Source: Mycolicibacterium neworleansense
GTDB taxonomy: Bacteria; Actinomycetota; Actinomycetes; Mycobacteriales; Mycobacteriaceae
Direction: 5' to 3'
DNA: 64,000 nucleotides
Assembly: GCF_001245615.1 (NCBI RefSeq)
Contig: NZ_CWKH01000001.1
Span: 186,001-250,000 of the forward strand
Of this stretch, positions 18,053-26,606 are shown one piece after another (position 1 is the first letter of the stretch; the number at the start of each line of letters is the position of its first letter). A program made the position numbers and the translations under genes. The notes beneath the pieces are model-generated. The model saw only the letters and a list, made by a program, of their open reading frames with translations. It did not search any database and was not told where the DNA came from.

Positions 18053-18532
18053 TTACTTCACCGAGCGGTCCAGTGCGGCAAGCGATTCAGCGAGGAAGTC
18101 GGCGCCGAACGGAGGCATCCCGCCGATCTGGTCGCGGAAGCTCTGCGGGGTATCGGTCCAGTCGTAGGTGATCGTCACGTCGGTCTGGTCGCCGTTGGGC
18201 GTCAGGTCGTAGCGCCAGCTCCAGCCCCCCGGCTCATGGTGGCCGGTCTCGTCGAGCTGGCCGGGCAGCCACGCGATGGTCCGGTCTTTGTCGAAATCGG
18301 TCACCAGGTTATGCATGACGTAGTGGCCGCCGGCCGCGGGCAGGAACATGTTGATCGCGAAGATCTGGCCGGTCCCGGTGATGGGCCTGGGGTCGATCGC
18401 GTCGCGCACCCAGTCGCCGGGCTCGGTATCGCAGTGCCGCGCCGGGTCGGCGAGGACGGCGAACACCTGGGCCGGGGATGCCGAGATGGTGCGGGTGACG
18501 ACGTAACGCTCGGTGTCCGTTGATGAGGTCAT
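18053..18532 (-). CDS. SRPBCC-domain protein (START/AHSA1-like)
   Basis: 159 residues from ATG 18532. It begins with the family's YVVTRTISASPAQVFAVLADP helix-grip element and ends with a long amphipathic C-terminal helix (FLAESLAALDR). It probably binds a hydrophobic ligand; no catalytic residues can be assigned. The start overlaps the DUF899 stop (ATGA), so the two genes form a coupled pair. A longer upstream frame exists but would lie inside the DUF899 gene. Confidence 0.85.
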   Translation of the reverse strand: MTSSTDTERYVVTRTISASPAQVFAVLADPARHCDTEPGDWVRDAIDPRPITGTGQIFAINMFLPAAGGHYVMHNLVTDFDKDRTIAWLPGQLDETGHHEPGGWSWRYDLTPNGDQTDVTITYDWTDTPQSFRDQIGGMPPFGADFLAESLAALDRSVK

Positions 18533-19215
18533 CGGGAGTCCTTTCCGTACAGGCGGGCAACGTCGGGGCTGTCGAGCCAGCCCGAGTATGTGGGTCGCGA
18601 CGGCCACCCTGGCGGGGAATCGAGCCATTCCTCCTGGCGGCCGTAGGGCAGCAGATCGATCAGGGCGAACGAATGGCTGAGTTGTTCGGTGCCGCGACCG
18701 TTGGTGTGCCAGGTGCGGTAGACGGTGTCTCCGTCGCGGAAGAACACGTTGACCGCGAAACCGTCGTTGGGTGCGGCATCGACGTCGGATCCGAACGCAC
18801 TCTCCGACGACGAGTACCACTCCATCCGGTTGCCGACCTTGTCGCGGTAGGCCAGCGCCTCGTCGATCGGCCCGTTGGTGACGATGACGAAGCGGGCGTC
18901 GTAATTGTCCAGAAAGTCGAGCCGGGTGAACTGCGACGTGAATCCCGTGCAGCCGCCGCACTGCCACTCGGCGCCGTCGGTCCACATGTGGTGGTAGGTG
19001 ATCAACTGGGTGCGGCCCTCGAAGACGTCGGCCAGTCGCACCGGGCCGTCGGCACCCACGAGCGTGTAGTTCGGCATCTCTACCATCGGTAGCCGCCGTC
19101 GTGCGGCGGCGATGGCATCCAATTCCCGGGTGGCGGCCTTCTCTCGACGGCGTAGGTCATCGAGCGCGGTGCGCCAGGTCTGCTGATCGACTACCGGAGG
19201 TTTTCCTGTCGTCAT
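18529..19215 (-). CDS. DUF899 thioredoxin-like protein
   Basis: 228 residues from ATG 19215, with an AGGAG site 6 bases upstream. After a coiled N-terminal helix (ALDDLRRREKAATRELD) comes the DUF899 core: ITYHHMW and a CGGCTGF motif in place of the thioredoxin CxxC, then HSFALIDLLPYGRQEEW. The family is thioredoxin-fold with unknown partners, often next to SRPBCC genes as here. It is divergent from the SDR gene; the 142-base gap holds both promoters. Confidence 0.85.
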   Translation of the reverse strand: MTTGKPPVVDQQTWRTALDDLRRREKAATRELDAIAAARRRLPMVEMPNYTLVGADGPVRLADVFEGRTQLITYHHMWTDGAEWQCGGCTGFTSQFTRLDFLDNYDARFVIVTNGPIDEALAYRDKVGNRMEWYSSSESAFGSDVDAAPNDGFAVNVFFRDGDTVYRTWHTNGRGTEQLSHSFALIDLLPYGRQEEWLDSPPGWPSRPTYSGWLDSPDVARLYGKDSR

Positions 19216-19357
19216 GAAGGGCTCCTGATTGCGGTTCGGAGAATCTCGTTCTCTCAAGTGGACCCACCGCGCGCCCGGAATTCATCGCACGCGGTAATGT
19301 CCGACGAGCAAAGGGTGACCTAACACCTTGAGACGGACCATGGAGGGTTGATCGAGA

Positions 19358-20128
19358 ATGAGCGGTCAGCGAGCCGATGCAGCCGGACTGCGTCTCCTCG
19401 TCGTCGGTGCCTCGTCGGGCATCGGCCACGCTGTTGCGATCAGTGCCACCGAGCGCGGCGCCAAGGTCGCCGTGGCCGCACGGCGCATCGAACTGCTGAA
19501 TTCCCTCGCGGAGGCGACGGGCGGACACGCCTTCGAACTCGACGTCGAGGATTCCGCGGCGATCAACCGGGTGGTCAATGAGGCGGCGGACACCCTGGGT
19601 GGCCTGGACGCGGTGGTGTTCACCAGCACGGTGATCCCATTCGCCTACATCGAGGACACCGATGTGGCCACCTGGCTGCACGCGTTCAGCGTCAACACCG
19701 TGGGTGCCAACAACGTGTTGCGTGCCGCTGCGCCGCGGCTGGCCGAGAACGGCGTGGTCCTGGTGGCGTCGAGCTACGACGTCGGTCGTCCCCGTGCCGG
19801 GGTGGCGGCATACAGCGCGAGCAAGGCCGCCCTCGACGAGATCTTGAACTCCTGGCGTATCGAGCATCCTGAACTGTCGCTGATCCGGGTCGGCGTCGGG
19901 CCCACCGATGACACCGAGATCCTGCGCGGCGCCGACCGTGACCTGTTGGACCAGTTGGTCAAGACGTGGGTGGCCCAGGGCGCTCTGCCCGCCCGGATGT
20001 CCGCCCTGCGCGACGTCGCCAACACCCTGGTGTCACTGGTGACCACGGCCTACGAGAATCCGACCGTGGTGCCCGAGATCGTGCAGCTGGCTCCGCGGAT
20101 CAAGAAGAAGGTGGACGCGGCCAACTAG
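19358..20128 (+). CDS. Short-chain dehydrogenase/reductase
   Basis: 256 residues. Rossmann motif LLVVGASSGIGHAVA near the N-terminus, ARR at the end of beta-2 suggesting NADP(H), and active-site YSASKAALDE. The usual NAG before helix 4 is replaced by FTSTV, a deviation seen in divergent SDRs. The substrate is unknown. The strong hairpin at 20143-20167 ends its transcript. Confidence 0.87.
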   Translation: MSGQRADAAGLRLLVVGASSGIGHAVAISATERGAKVAVAARRIELLNSLAEATGGHAFELDVEDSAAINRVVNEAADTLGGLDAVVFTSTVIPFAYIEDTDVATWLHAFSVNTVGANNVLRAAAPRLAENGVVLVASSYDVGRPRAGVAAYSASKAALDEILNSWRIEHPELSLIRVGVGPTDDTEILRGADRDLLDQLVKTWVAQGALPARMSALRDVANTLVSLVTTAYENPTVVPEIVQLAPRIKKKVDAAN

Positions 20129-20142
20129 TCCGCAGTTCATTC

Positions 20143-20167
20143 CAGCGGCCGGTGACTCCGGCCGCTG
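20143..20167 (+). terminator. GC-rich terminator hairpin after the SDR gene
   Basis: CAGCGGCCGG, loop TGACT, CCGGCCGCTG: a perfect 10-bp stem 15 bases after the stop, with no U-tract, the usual mycobacterial form. Confidence 0.75.
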
Positions 20168-20295
20168 CGATACTCCGAGGCCGCGAGGACCGTTCGGTCC
20201 CAAATCCTTTGGCTTCATTCGGCGTGCCAGGCTGCGCGCATCTGGCGACGCGTGATGTCCGTGGCCGGCGTTTCTATGAGTTCCAAATGGATTCA

Positions 20296-20318
20296 TTGAT
20301 AATGACAATCATATTCAA
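20296..20318 (+). promoter_or_regulatory. Probable Zur box upstream of a His-rich PPE gene
   Basis: An imperfect 23-bp palindrome TTGA-TA-ATG, N5, CAT-AT-TCAA: nine-base arms matching except for two central A/T positions. It is an AT-rich island 42 bases before the PPE start. It fits my recollection of the mycobacterial Zur operator (TGAAAATGAT core with its inverted repeat). The downstream product has a His/Asp tract, which supports zinc control. Another Fur-family regulator is the alternative. Confidence 0.65.
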
Positions 20319-20360
20319 TAGCTTGGACGCTTCGGGTAGCCGGTCTACGAGGAGGGTTCT

Positions 20361-21854
20361 ATGGCCGCGGTATGGATGGCCTCGCCACCGGAGGTGCATT
20401 CTTCGCTGTTGAGTAGCGGCCCCGGCCCTGGCGCGATGTTGGCTGCCGCGGGCGCATGGTCGTCGTTGAGCGTCGAATATGCCGCGGTGGCTGAAGAACT
20501 CGCGGCGGTGCTGGGTGGCGTGCGGGCCGGGGCGTGGCAAGGTCCGAGCGCCGAACAGTATGTCGCCGCCCATGTTCCGTATCTGGCGTGGCTGTATCAG
20601 GCCAGTGCCGACAGCGCCGCGGTCGCGGCTCGGCATGAAACCGCGGCCGGCGCATATACCGGCGCGCTGGCGGCGATGCCCACCCTGGCCGAGCTGGCCG
20701 CCAACCATGTCAGGAATGCAATCCTGGTGTCCACCAACTTCTTTGGTATCAACACCATCCCGATCGCACTGAACGAGGCTGATTACGTACGGATGTGGAT
20801 CCTGGCCGCCGTCACGATGGAGGGCTACCAGGGCGTGTCAGAGGCCGCGGTGGCATCCAGTCCCTCCACGCCGGTCGCGCCGAGGATCCTGCATGACCAC
20901 CACGACCACGAGCATGACCACGAGGACGACCATGACCATGACCATGACCATGACCACGATCACGACGATGACCACGGCCACGGAGACCTGAGCCCACTCG
21001 ACCCGCGGTGGTGGCTCGAAGTCGGACATGAGCAGATCGAGAACATCGGTCTGCTGATCGACAATCTGCTGAACGATCCGGCCGCCCTGCTGACCAACCT
21101 GCCCATGGTGTTGGCCGACATGGCTTTCCACGCGGCACAGCTACTTCAGGTCGTCGTCCAGTTGTCACCGGCCCTGATTCAACCGGCTCTGAGCATCGTG
21201 ACCGCGAACCTGGGCTGGGCGATCGCCGGCCTGGCAGCCATCCAACCGAGTGTTCCCGTCGTCTCGGAGATTCCGGCCGGGAGCGAGCCTGGGTCCTGGC
21301 CGGCCGCCGGGGCCACGCCGACGGTGTCCGGCAGCCCATCGGCCGCGCCCGCCTCCTCGGCCCCCACCGCGCCGTCGGCTGGTGCATCGGCTTCGGCAAC
21401 CGTCGCCTCCGGCTCGGCGCCCCCGTCCGCTCCCGGTGGTGGGCCGGGATTCTTCCCGCCGTACTTGATCGGCTCACCTGGCCTCGCTGTCCCCGCCGCG
21501 GCAAGACCCAGCACCGCGACCGCGAGGAGGAAAGCTCCTGAGTCCGACACCGCCACGGCGGCGACCGGAGAACAAGCTCGCGAGGCTCGGGCGCGCCGTC
21601 GGCGAGCCGCGATGCGGGACAGAGGCCGTGGCAACGAGTACATGGACCTGCAGGCCGATGTGCCGCCAGGCGCCGGGCCGCACGCGTCGCCGACCGTGTC
21701 GGATCGCGGCGCGGGGCCCTTGGGCTTCTCCGGGGTGCGAGACAAGGCCGATGTGACGACGGCGGGCCTGACGACGTTGGGCAGCGCCGAGTTCGGGGAA
21801 GGCCCCACGATTCCGCTGCTGCCGTCGACCTGGGATTCGGACTCCAAGGACTGA
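20361..21854 (+). CDS. PPE-family protein with His/Asp-rich metal-binding tract
   Basis: 497 residues from ATG 20361 (GGAGGG upstream). Residues 1-165 form the PPE helical domain ([36 protein letters not shown]). Residues about 178-208 are an alternating His/Asp/Glu tract, a plausible zinc or copper ligand. A hydrophobic middle follows, then a long Pro/Ala/Ser linker and a basic stretch [14 protein letters not shown], ending in GFSGVRDK and [12 protein letters not shown] proteins are type VII substrates, some forming outer-membrane channels. No PE partner is adjacent. It is a paralog of the PPE at 49325, sharing N-terminal domain and C-terminal signature but not the His tract. The Zur-like box suggests induction when zinc is scarce. 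Confidence 0.9.
   Translation: MAAVWMASPPEVHSSLLSSGPGPGAMLAAAGAWSSLSVEYAAVAEELAAVLGGVRAGAWQGPSAEQYVAAHVPYLAWLYQASADSAAVAARHETAAGAYTGALAAMPTLAELAANHVRNAILVSTNFFGINTIPIALNEADYVRMWILAAVTMEGYQGVSEAAVASSPSTPVAPRILHDHHDHEHDHEDDHDHDHDHDHDHDDDHGHGDLSPLDPRWWLEVGHEQIENIGLLIDNLLNDPAALLTNLPMVLADMAFHAAQLLQVVVQLSPALIQPALSIVTANLGWAIAGLAAIQPSVPVVSEIPAGSEPGSWPAAGATPTVSGSPSAAPASSAPTAPSAGASASATVASGSAPPSAPGGGPGFFPPYLIGSPGLAVPAAARPSTATARRKAPESDTATAATGEQAREARARRRRAAMRDRGRGNEYMDLQADVPPGAGPHASPTVSDRGAGPLGFSGVRDKADVTTAGLTTLGSAEFGEGPTIPLLPSTWDSDSKD
20893..20985 (+). repeat. Hexanucleotide-type repeat encoding the His/Asp tract
   Basis: Tandem GACCAT/GACCAC units, at least four near-identical in a row around 20930-20957 with degenerate flanks, encoding (Asp-His)n. 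Unit length is a multiple of three, so slippage would change tract length without a frameshift. Confidence 0.8.
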
Positions 21855-21874
21855 GCGAACCAGCCCGGAAAACA

Positions 21875-21906
21875 GGAACGCCGTCTGCATGCGCAGACGG
21901 CGTTCC
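21875..21906. terminator. Terminator between PPE gene and tRNA-His
   Basis: A perfect 14-bp stem: GGAACGCCGTCTGC, loop ATGC, GCAGACGGCGTTCC. It is 20 bases after the PPE stop and 10 bases beyond the tRNA-His 3' end, so it can stop transcription from either side. Confidence 0.85.
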
Positions 21907-21915
21907 CGATATCGG

Positions 21916-21989
21916 GGTGGCTGACGGGACTCGAACCCGCGACAGCCAGGATCACAACCTGGTGCTCTACCAACTGAACTACAGCCACC
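21916..21989 (-). tRNA. tRNA-His (anticodon GTG)
   Basis: Minus strand: GTGGCTG acceptor pairing with CAGCCAC, anticodon loop TTGTGAT with GTG, and T-loop TTCGAGT. The gene encodes the extra 5' G (G-1) facing C73, the histidine identity element. CCA is not encoded. Confidence 0.96.
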
Positions 21990-22028
21990 ATCGCCGCGCT
22001 GCTCTGGAGCGTATGCGGCTCGTAGATA

Positions 22029-22676
22029 CTAACTGCTCGGGTGTCCTAGCGCCGAATCGGTTTCTGGCGCGTCGTCCTTCGGCGGGCCGAGCTCGGCCGC
22101 GACCGCGGCAATATCGCTGGTAGACGGCCCGGGCTGGGCCACGAACGCGGTCGAGCGGTAGTACTTCAATTCGCGGATCGACTCGTGGATGTCAGCCAGG
22201 GCGCGGTGGGCCAGCCCTTTCTCGGGCTGGCCGAAGTAGATCCTGGGGTACCAGCGGCGGCACAGTTCCTTGATCGAGCTGACGTCGATCATCCGGTAGT
22301 GCAGGTAATCGTCGAGTTTGGGCATGTCGCGGGCGATGAAGCCGCGGTCGGTGGCGATCGAGTTGCCGGCCAGGGGAGCGGCCTTCGCCGTCTTGACGTG
22401 CCCGCGGATGTAATCGAGCACCATTTCTTCTGCGGTGGCCACATCGACCGTCGAAGCTCGGACTTCTTCGATCAGCCCGGAGCGGGTGTGCATCTGTTTG
22501 ACCACGTCGACCATGGACGACAACGCCTCGTCGTCGGTGTGAATGACCACGTCCAGGCCGTCACCGAGGATGTTCAGGTCCGCGTCGGTGACCAGAACCG
22601 CAATCTCGATGAGGCGATCGGACTTGAGGTCCAGGCCGGTCATCTCGCAGTCGATCCATACCAGTTCGTCTCGCAC
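22029..22676 (-). CDS. orn: Oligoribonuclease
   Basis: 215 residues from the GTG at 22676, giving the same length and N-terminus ([14 protein letters not shown]) as the M. tuberculosis enzyme. An ATG at 22697 would add seven residues and has no better ribosome site. It degrades 2-5 nt RNAs and pGpG to mononucleotides in the cytosol. DEDDh exonuclease motifs are present: DCEMTGLD, the [17 protein letters not shown] block, and [11 protein letters not shown] with the catalytic His and Asp. It is divergent from the HerA/DUF853 gene. Confidence 0.96.
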   Translation of the reverse strand: MRDELVWIDCEMTGLDLKSDRLIEIAVLVTDADLNILGDGLDVVIHTDDEALSSMVDVVKQMHTRSGLIEEVRASTVDVATAEEMVLDYIRGHVKTAKAAPLAGNSIATDRGFIARDMPKLDDYLHYRMIDVSSIKELCRRWYPRIYFGQPEKGLAHRALADIHESIRELKYYRSTAFVAQPGPSTSDIAAVAAELGPPKDDAPETDSALGHPSS

Positions 22677-22793
22677 GAAGATCCACAGTATTCCCATACC
22701 GGGCGTCGAGCTGCCACACCCACCACGCGCGCCGCCCGGCAAGTAGTGTCAAACCCCGATTGGCTCGTTCGCGAACACTGGGAGGACCGCGGC

Positions 22794-24365
22794 ATGACCA
22801 CCGAATCGACAGCCACCCCCGCGCAGCAGATCGCTGCCGGTTACGCAGTCGAAGGCCAGGCGTTGGAATTGGGAACGGTGGTGGTCGATGGCACCGTGGA
22901 CCCGACCGCACAGGTCCGCATCCCGTTGGCCACGGTCAACCGGCACGGGCTGATCGCGGGTGCCACCGGTACCGGCAAGACCAAGACGCTGCAGGTGATC
23001 GCCGAACAGTTGTCGGCGGCCGGCGTTCCGGTGGTGATGGCCGACGTGAAGGGTGACCTGTCCGGCCTCTCGGCGCCGGGTGCTGCCGACGAGAAGACCG
23101 ATCAGCGCGCCAAGGACACCGGCGACAGTTGGACGCCGACTGCCTTTCCGGTCGAGTTCCTGTCACTGGGCACCGAGGGTATCGGCGTTCCGGTCCGGGC
23201 CACGATCACCAGCTTCGGGCCGATCCTGTTGTCAAAGGTATTGGGGCTCAACACCACCCAGGAGTCAACGCTGGGCCTGATCTTCCACTGGGCCGATCAG
23301 AAGGGCCTGCCCCTGCTGGACATCAAGGATCTGCGTTCGGTGATCCAGTTCCTCACCAGCGACGAGGGCAAGCCCGAACTCAAGGCACTGGGTGCGGTGT
23401 CGACCACGACGGCGGGCGTCATCCTGCGGGCGTTGGTCAACCTGGAGGCCGAGGGCGCCGACTCGTTCTTCGGCGAACCCGAGCTGGAGCCCAAGGATCT
23501 GCTGCGCACCGACGCTCAGGGCCGCGGCATCATCAGCCTGCTCGAGCTGGGTGCGCAGGCGGCGCGGCCGGTGATGTTCTCGACGTTTTTGATGTGGGTG
23601 CTGGCCGACCTGTTCACGTCGCTGCCCGAGGTCGGTGACGTCGACAAGCCCAAGTTGGTCTTCATCTTCGACGAGGCGCATCTGCTGTTCGCCGACGCAT
23701 CCAAGGCGTTCCTCGAACAGGTCGAGCAGACCGTCAAGCTGATCCGGTCGAAAGGCGTCGGCGTGTTCTTCTGCACGCAGCTGCCCACCGACGTGCCCAA
23801 CGAGGTGCTCTCGCAGCTGGGTGCACGGGTGCAGCACGCGTTGCGCGCCTTCACCCCGGATGACCAGAAGGCCCTGTCGAAGACGGTGCGCACCTATCCG
23901 AAGACCGACGTCTACGACCTGGAGAAGGCGCTGACGTCACTGGGTATCGGCGAGGCGGTCGTCACCGTGCTCTCGGAGCGGGGTGCGCCGACGCCGGTGG
24001 CCTGGACCCGGATGCGGGCTCCGCGCTCGTTGATGGACACGATCGGCAACGACGCGATCACCGCCGCCGCCAAGGCCAGCCCGCTGCAGGCCACCTACGG
24101 CCAGACCGTGGACCGGGATTCGGCCTACGAGCGGTTGGCCGCCAAGCTGGCGCCGCCGCCCTCGCCCGAGGATCCGGGCGGCTTCGCCGGGGTCGAGGCG
24201 TCCGGCGACATCGAGCCGATGCCGGCGCCCGCACAGCCCGCGGAGCCCGGGTTCTTCGACAAGATGATGGCCAGCCCGGCGTTCAAGAGCGCCATGCGCT
24301 CGGCGGGCACCGTCATCGGCCGTGAGATCACCCGCAGCATCTTCGGGACGGGTCGCCGCCGCTAG
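22794..24365 (+). CDS. HerA/DUF853-type ATPase (Rv2510c-like)
   Basis: 523 residues from ATG 22794 (GGAGGA upstream); the frame is open further upstream only as the antisense of orn. Walker A is GATGTGKTKT near residue 60, Walker B KLVFIFDEAHLLF near 290, and an arginine/sensor segment FFCTQLPTDVPNEVLSQLG follows. The family (DUF853, YjgR) is related to HerA helicases and FtsK-like DNA pumps, but its bacterial role is not established. The C-terminal tail carries a Pro/Ala-rich linker and a basic end. Confidence 0.88.
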   Translation: MTTESTATPAQQIAAGYAVEGQALELGTVVVDGTVDPTAQVRIPLATVNRHGLIAGATGTGKTKTLQVIAEQLSAAGVPVVMADVKGDLSGLSAPGAADEKTDQRAKDTGDSWTPTAFPVEFLSLGTEGIGVPVRATITSFGPILLSKVLGLNTTQESTLGLIFHWADQKGLPLLDIKDLRSVIQFLTSDEGKPELKALGAVSTTTAGVILRALVNLEAEGADSFFGEPELEPKDLLRTDAQGRGIISLLELGAQAARPVMFSTFLMWVLADLFTSLPEVGDVDKPKLVFIFDEAHLLFADASKAFLEQVEQTVKLIRSKGVGVFFCTQLPTDVPNEVLSQLGARVQHALRAFTPDDQKALSKTVRTYPKTDVYDLEKALTSLGIGEAVVTVLSERGAPTPVAWTRMRAPRSLMDTIGNDAITAAAKASPLQATYGQTVDRDSAYERLAAKLAPPPSPEDPGGFAGVEASGDIEPMPAPAQPAEPGFFDKMMASPAFKSAMRSAGTVIGREITRSIFGTGRRR

Positions 24366-24378
24366 TCCGAGCGTTGAG

Positions 24379-24427
24379 ATTGCACTGAGGGCTGTGGTTC
24401 GGCAAGAACCACAGCCCTCAGTGCAAT
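24379..24427. terminator. Perfect 22-bp stem between convergent genes
   Basis: ATTGCACTGAGGGCTGTG GTTC pairs exactly with GAACCACAGCCCTCAGTG CAAT around loop GGCAA. It lies 14 bases after the ATPase stop and 18 bases from the end of the convergent cmrA. It is a bidirectional terminator candidate. The stem is less GC-rich and longer than usual, so it may also belong to a dispersed palindromic family. Confidence 0.8.
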
Positions 24428-24445
24428 GTCGAAACGGCGAATGCT

Positions 24446-25252
24446 CTAGCCGCCGCCGAGCTTCTTGTAGACGGCGCCGACGATCGGGGTGACGATGGCC
24501 CGCGGGGCGTAGCCGCTGGCCATCGACATGGCCTTGGACGTCACGCCGGGCACCACCCGCATCTTGTTCTTGTCCAGGCCGTCCAGCGACAGCTTGGCGG
24601 TGTATTCGGTTGAGATCCAGAGGAAGTCGGGGATCAGCCGTTCGACCAGCGACTGCTCGGACTCGTCGGGCAGGTCGGTGCGCACCGGGCCGGGCGCCAA
24701 CACCGTGACATGCACGCCCGCGCCCTTGAGCTCGCCGCGCAGCGACTCGCTGAATGTGTTGGCGAAGGCCTTGGAGGCCGCGTAGGTGGCGTTGTTCGGG
24801 ATCGGTGAATTGCCTGCCGCCGAGCCGGAGATGAGGATTCCGCCGGAGCCGCGCTTGACCATGCCGGGCAGCACGGCCAGCACCAGGTCGTGCACACCGA
24901 GGACGTTGAGCTGCACCTGGGCCTTCTCACCGGCCGGGTCCAGATCGATGACCGGGCCGAAGGTCGCGGTGCCTGCGTTGGCGCACAGGATGGAGATTTC
25001 CCGCTGGGCCAGTTCGTCGCACAGCGCGTCCCTGGCGGCCGGGTCGGTGAGGTCGACGGCGCGCACCTCGACGGTCACCCCGTAGCGCTCGGTGAGCCGC
25101 TGCGCCAGCGACGTCAGCACGTCCTCGCGTCGCGCGGTGATGATCAGGTGGTGGCCGCGGGCGGCGAGCTCGGTGGCCAACGCTTCGCCGATGTTCTGCG
25201 AGGCGCCGGTGACGACGGCACGGGCATCCGGACTGGGTGCGGGTACGGGCAT
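24446..25252 (-). CDS. cmrA: Mycolate reductase CmrA (Rv2509-like SDR)
   Basis: 268 residues from ATG 25252, starting MPVPAPSPDARAVVTGASQN, which closely matches my memory of Rv2509. The family's role, shown in corynebacteria and M. smegmatis, is reduction of the 3-oxo product of Pks13 condensation to mature mycolate. SDR motifs: TGASQNIGEAL, ARRED, CANAGTA, and the active site GSAAGNSPIPNNATYAASKA with Ser, Tyr and Lys. The C-terminal region (YAPRAIVTPIVGAVYKKLGGG) is conserved in CmrA. The upstream in-frame extension overlaps the divergent MFS gene and is not used. Confidence 0.88.
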   Translation of the reverse strand: MPVPAPSPDARAVVTGASQNIGEALATELAARGHHLIITARREDVLTSLAQRLTERYGVTVEVRAVDLTDPAARDALCDELAQREISILCANAGTATFGPVIDLDPAGEKAQVQLNVLGVHDLVLAVLPGMVKRGSGGILISGSAAGNSPIPNNATYAASKAFANTFSESLRGELKGAGVHVTVLAPGPVRTDLPDESEQSLVERLIPDFLWISTEYTAKLSLDGLDKNKMRVVPGVTSKAMSMASGYAPRAIVTPIVGAVYKKLGGG

Positions 25253-25295
25253 GGCGCCAATCCTAGAAGGAGCCGAAACCCATAAGGTGGCGGTC

Positions 25296-26603
25296 ATGAC
25301 TAACCCCGGGCGGGCGAGGGTGCTCGCGTGGGCATTGTGGGACTGCGGTGCGACGGGCCTGAACGCCATCGTCGTCACCTTCGTGTTCTCGGTGTACCTG
25401 ACCGGAAGTGTCGGTTCGGACCTCCCGGGTGACACCACGCCGGCCAGCTGGCTGGGGCGCGCGATGACGATCGCCGGTCTCGTGGTGGCCCTTCTGGCGC
25501 CGGTTACCGGCATCTGGGTCGACGCGCCGGCGCGTCGGCGCCGGGTGCTGGCTGTGATGACCGGTCTGGCCGTCGTGTTCACCTCGGCGATGAGCCTGAT
25601 CCGCGATGACCACCGTTACCTGATGCCCGGGCTCGTGCTGCTGGCCTGCACGGCCGCCTGTAACGAGCTGGCCACGGTGCCCTACAACGCCATGCTGCGA
25701 CAGCTGTCCACGCCGGCCACGTCCGGACGGATCTCCGGCCTCGGCCTGGCGCTGGGTTACGGGGGCAGTGTTGTGTTGTTGCTGCTGGCCTACGTCGGGT
25801 TCATCGCCGGCGACGGGGACACCCGCGGGCTGCTGGGTATCCCGGCCGCGGACGGGCAGAACGTGCGGGCGGTGATGCTGCTCACCGCGGTCTGGTTCGT
25901 GTTGTTCGCGTTGCCGATCTTCGTGATGGTGCCGCGGGTCCCAGATGCGGTCCCGGTCGAACGTGTCGGGTTCTTCGGCGCCTACCGCAAGTTGTGGGCC
26001 GAGATCCGCGAGGAGTGGCGGCGTGACCACAACGTGGTCTACTACCTGGTGGCGAGCGCGGTGTTCCGCGACGGGCTGGCCGGAGTATTCGCGTTCGGCG
26101 CAGTGCTCGGGGTGAACGTCTACGGCATCTCCGAGGCCGACGTGCTGTTGTTCGGGATCAGTGCCTGCGTGGTTGCGGCGTTCGGGGCTGTCACCGGCGG
26201 CCAGCTCGATGACCGGGTGGGTTCCAAGCCCGTCATCGTGGGCTCGCTGGTGAGCCTGATCGTCGTGGGTCTGTCGCTGCTCGTGCTGTCGGGGCCGGTG
26301 GCCTTCTGGGTGTGTGGCCTGTTGCTGTGCCTGTTCATCGGGCCGACGCTGTCCTCGGCTCGCACCTTGATGCTGCGGATCACCGCGGACGGCAAGGAGG
26401 GCGTCGCCTTCGGGCTCTACACGACCGTGGGACGGGCAGCGTCCTTCCTGGCGCCCTGGCTGTTCTTCACCTTCATCGACTTCTTCGGCACCGACCGCGC
26501 CGGGATGGGTGGCCTGGTCCTGGTGCTGGTCGTGGGTCTGGCGGGCATGCTCGCGGTGAAGACGCCGTCGCGGCTGCCGGTCAGCCGCGCGTCGACGAGC
26601 TGA
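25296..26603 (+). CDS. MFS transporter, Atg22/UMF1-like
   Basis: 435 residues with about 12 hydrophobic helices from ATG 25296. The N-terminus ARVLAWALWDCGATGLNAIVVTFVFS is the signature of the UMF1/Atg22-like branch, in which the first helix carries WxxxDxxxxxFN-type residues. The central loop has VERVGFFGAYRKLWAEIREE. The substrate is unknown; some Atg22 relatives export amino acids. It is divergent from cmrA and ends 3 bases from the convergent Pro-rich protein gene. Confidence 0.85.
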   Translation: MTNPGRARVLAWALWDCGATGLNAIVVTFVFSVYLTGSVGSDLPGDTTPASWLGRAMTIAGLVVALLAPVTGIWVDAPARRRRVLAVMTGLAVVFTSAMSLIRDDHRYLMPGLVLLACTAACNELATVPYNAMLRQLSTPATSGRISGLGLALGYGGSVVLLLLAYVGFIAGDGDTRGLLGIPAADGQNVRAVMLLTAVWFVLFALPIFVMVPRVPDAVPVERVGFFGAYRKLWAEIREEWRRDHNVVYYLVASAVFRDGLAGVFAFGAVLGVNVYGISEADVLLFGISACVVAAFGAVTGGQLDDRVGSKPVIVGSLVSLIVVGLSLLVLSGPVAFWVCGLLLCLFIGPTLSSARTLMLRITADGKEGVAFGLYTTVGRAASFLAPWLFFTFIDFFGTDRAGMGGLVLVLVVGLAGMLAVKTPSRLPVSRASTS

Positions 26604-26606
26604 CCG

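Noticed and set aside
20168..20295. A SigC-type promoter for the His-rich PPE
   Set aside because: No GGAAC-N17-CGAC spacing was found in this gap; only the Zur-like palindrome is present.
22185..22793. N-terminal extension of the HerA/DUF853 ATPase
   Set aside because: This stretch is the antisense of orn. The ATG at 22794 has a strong ribosome site and starts the conserved protein.
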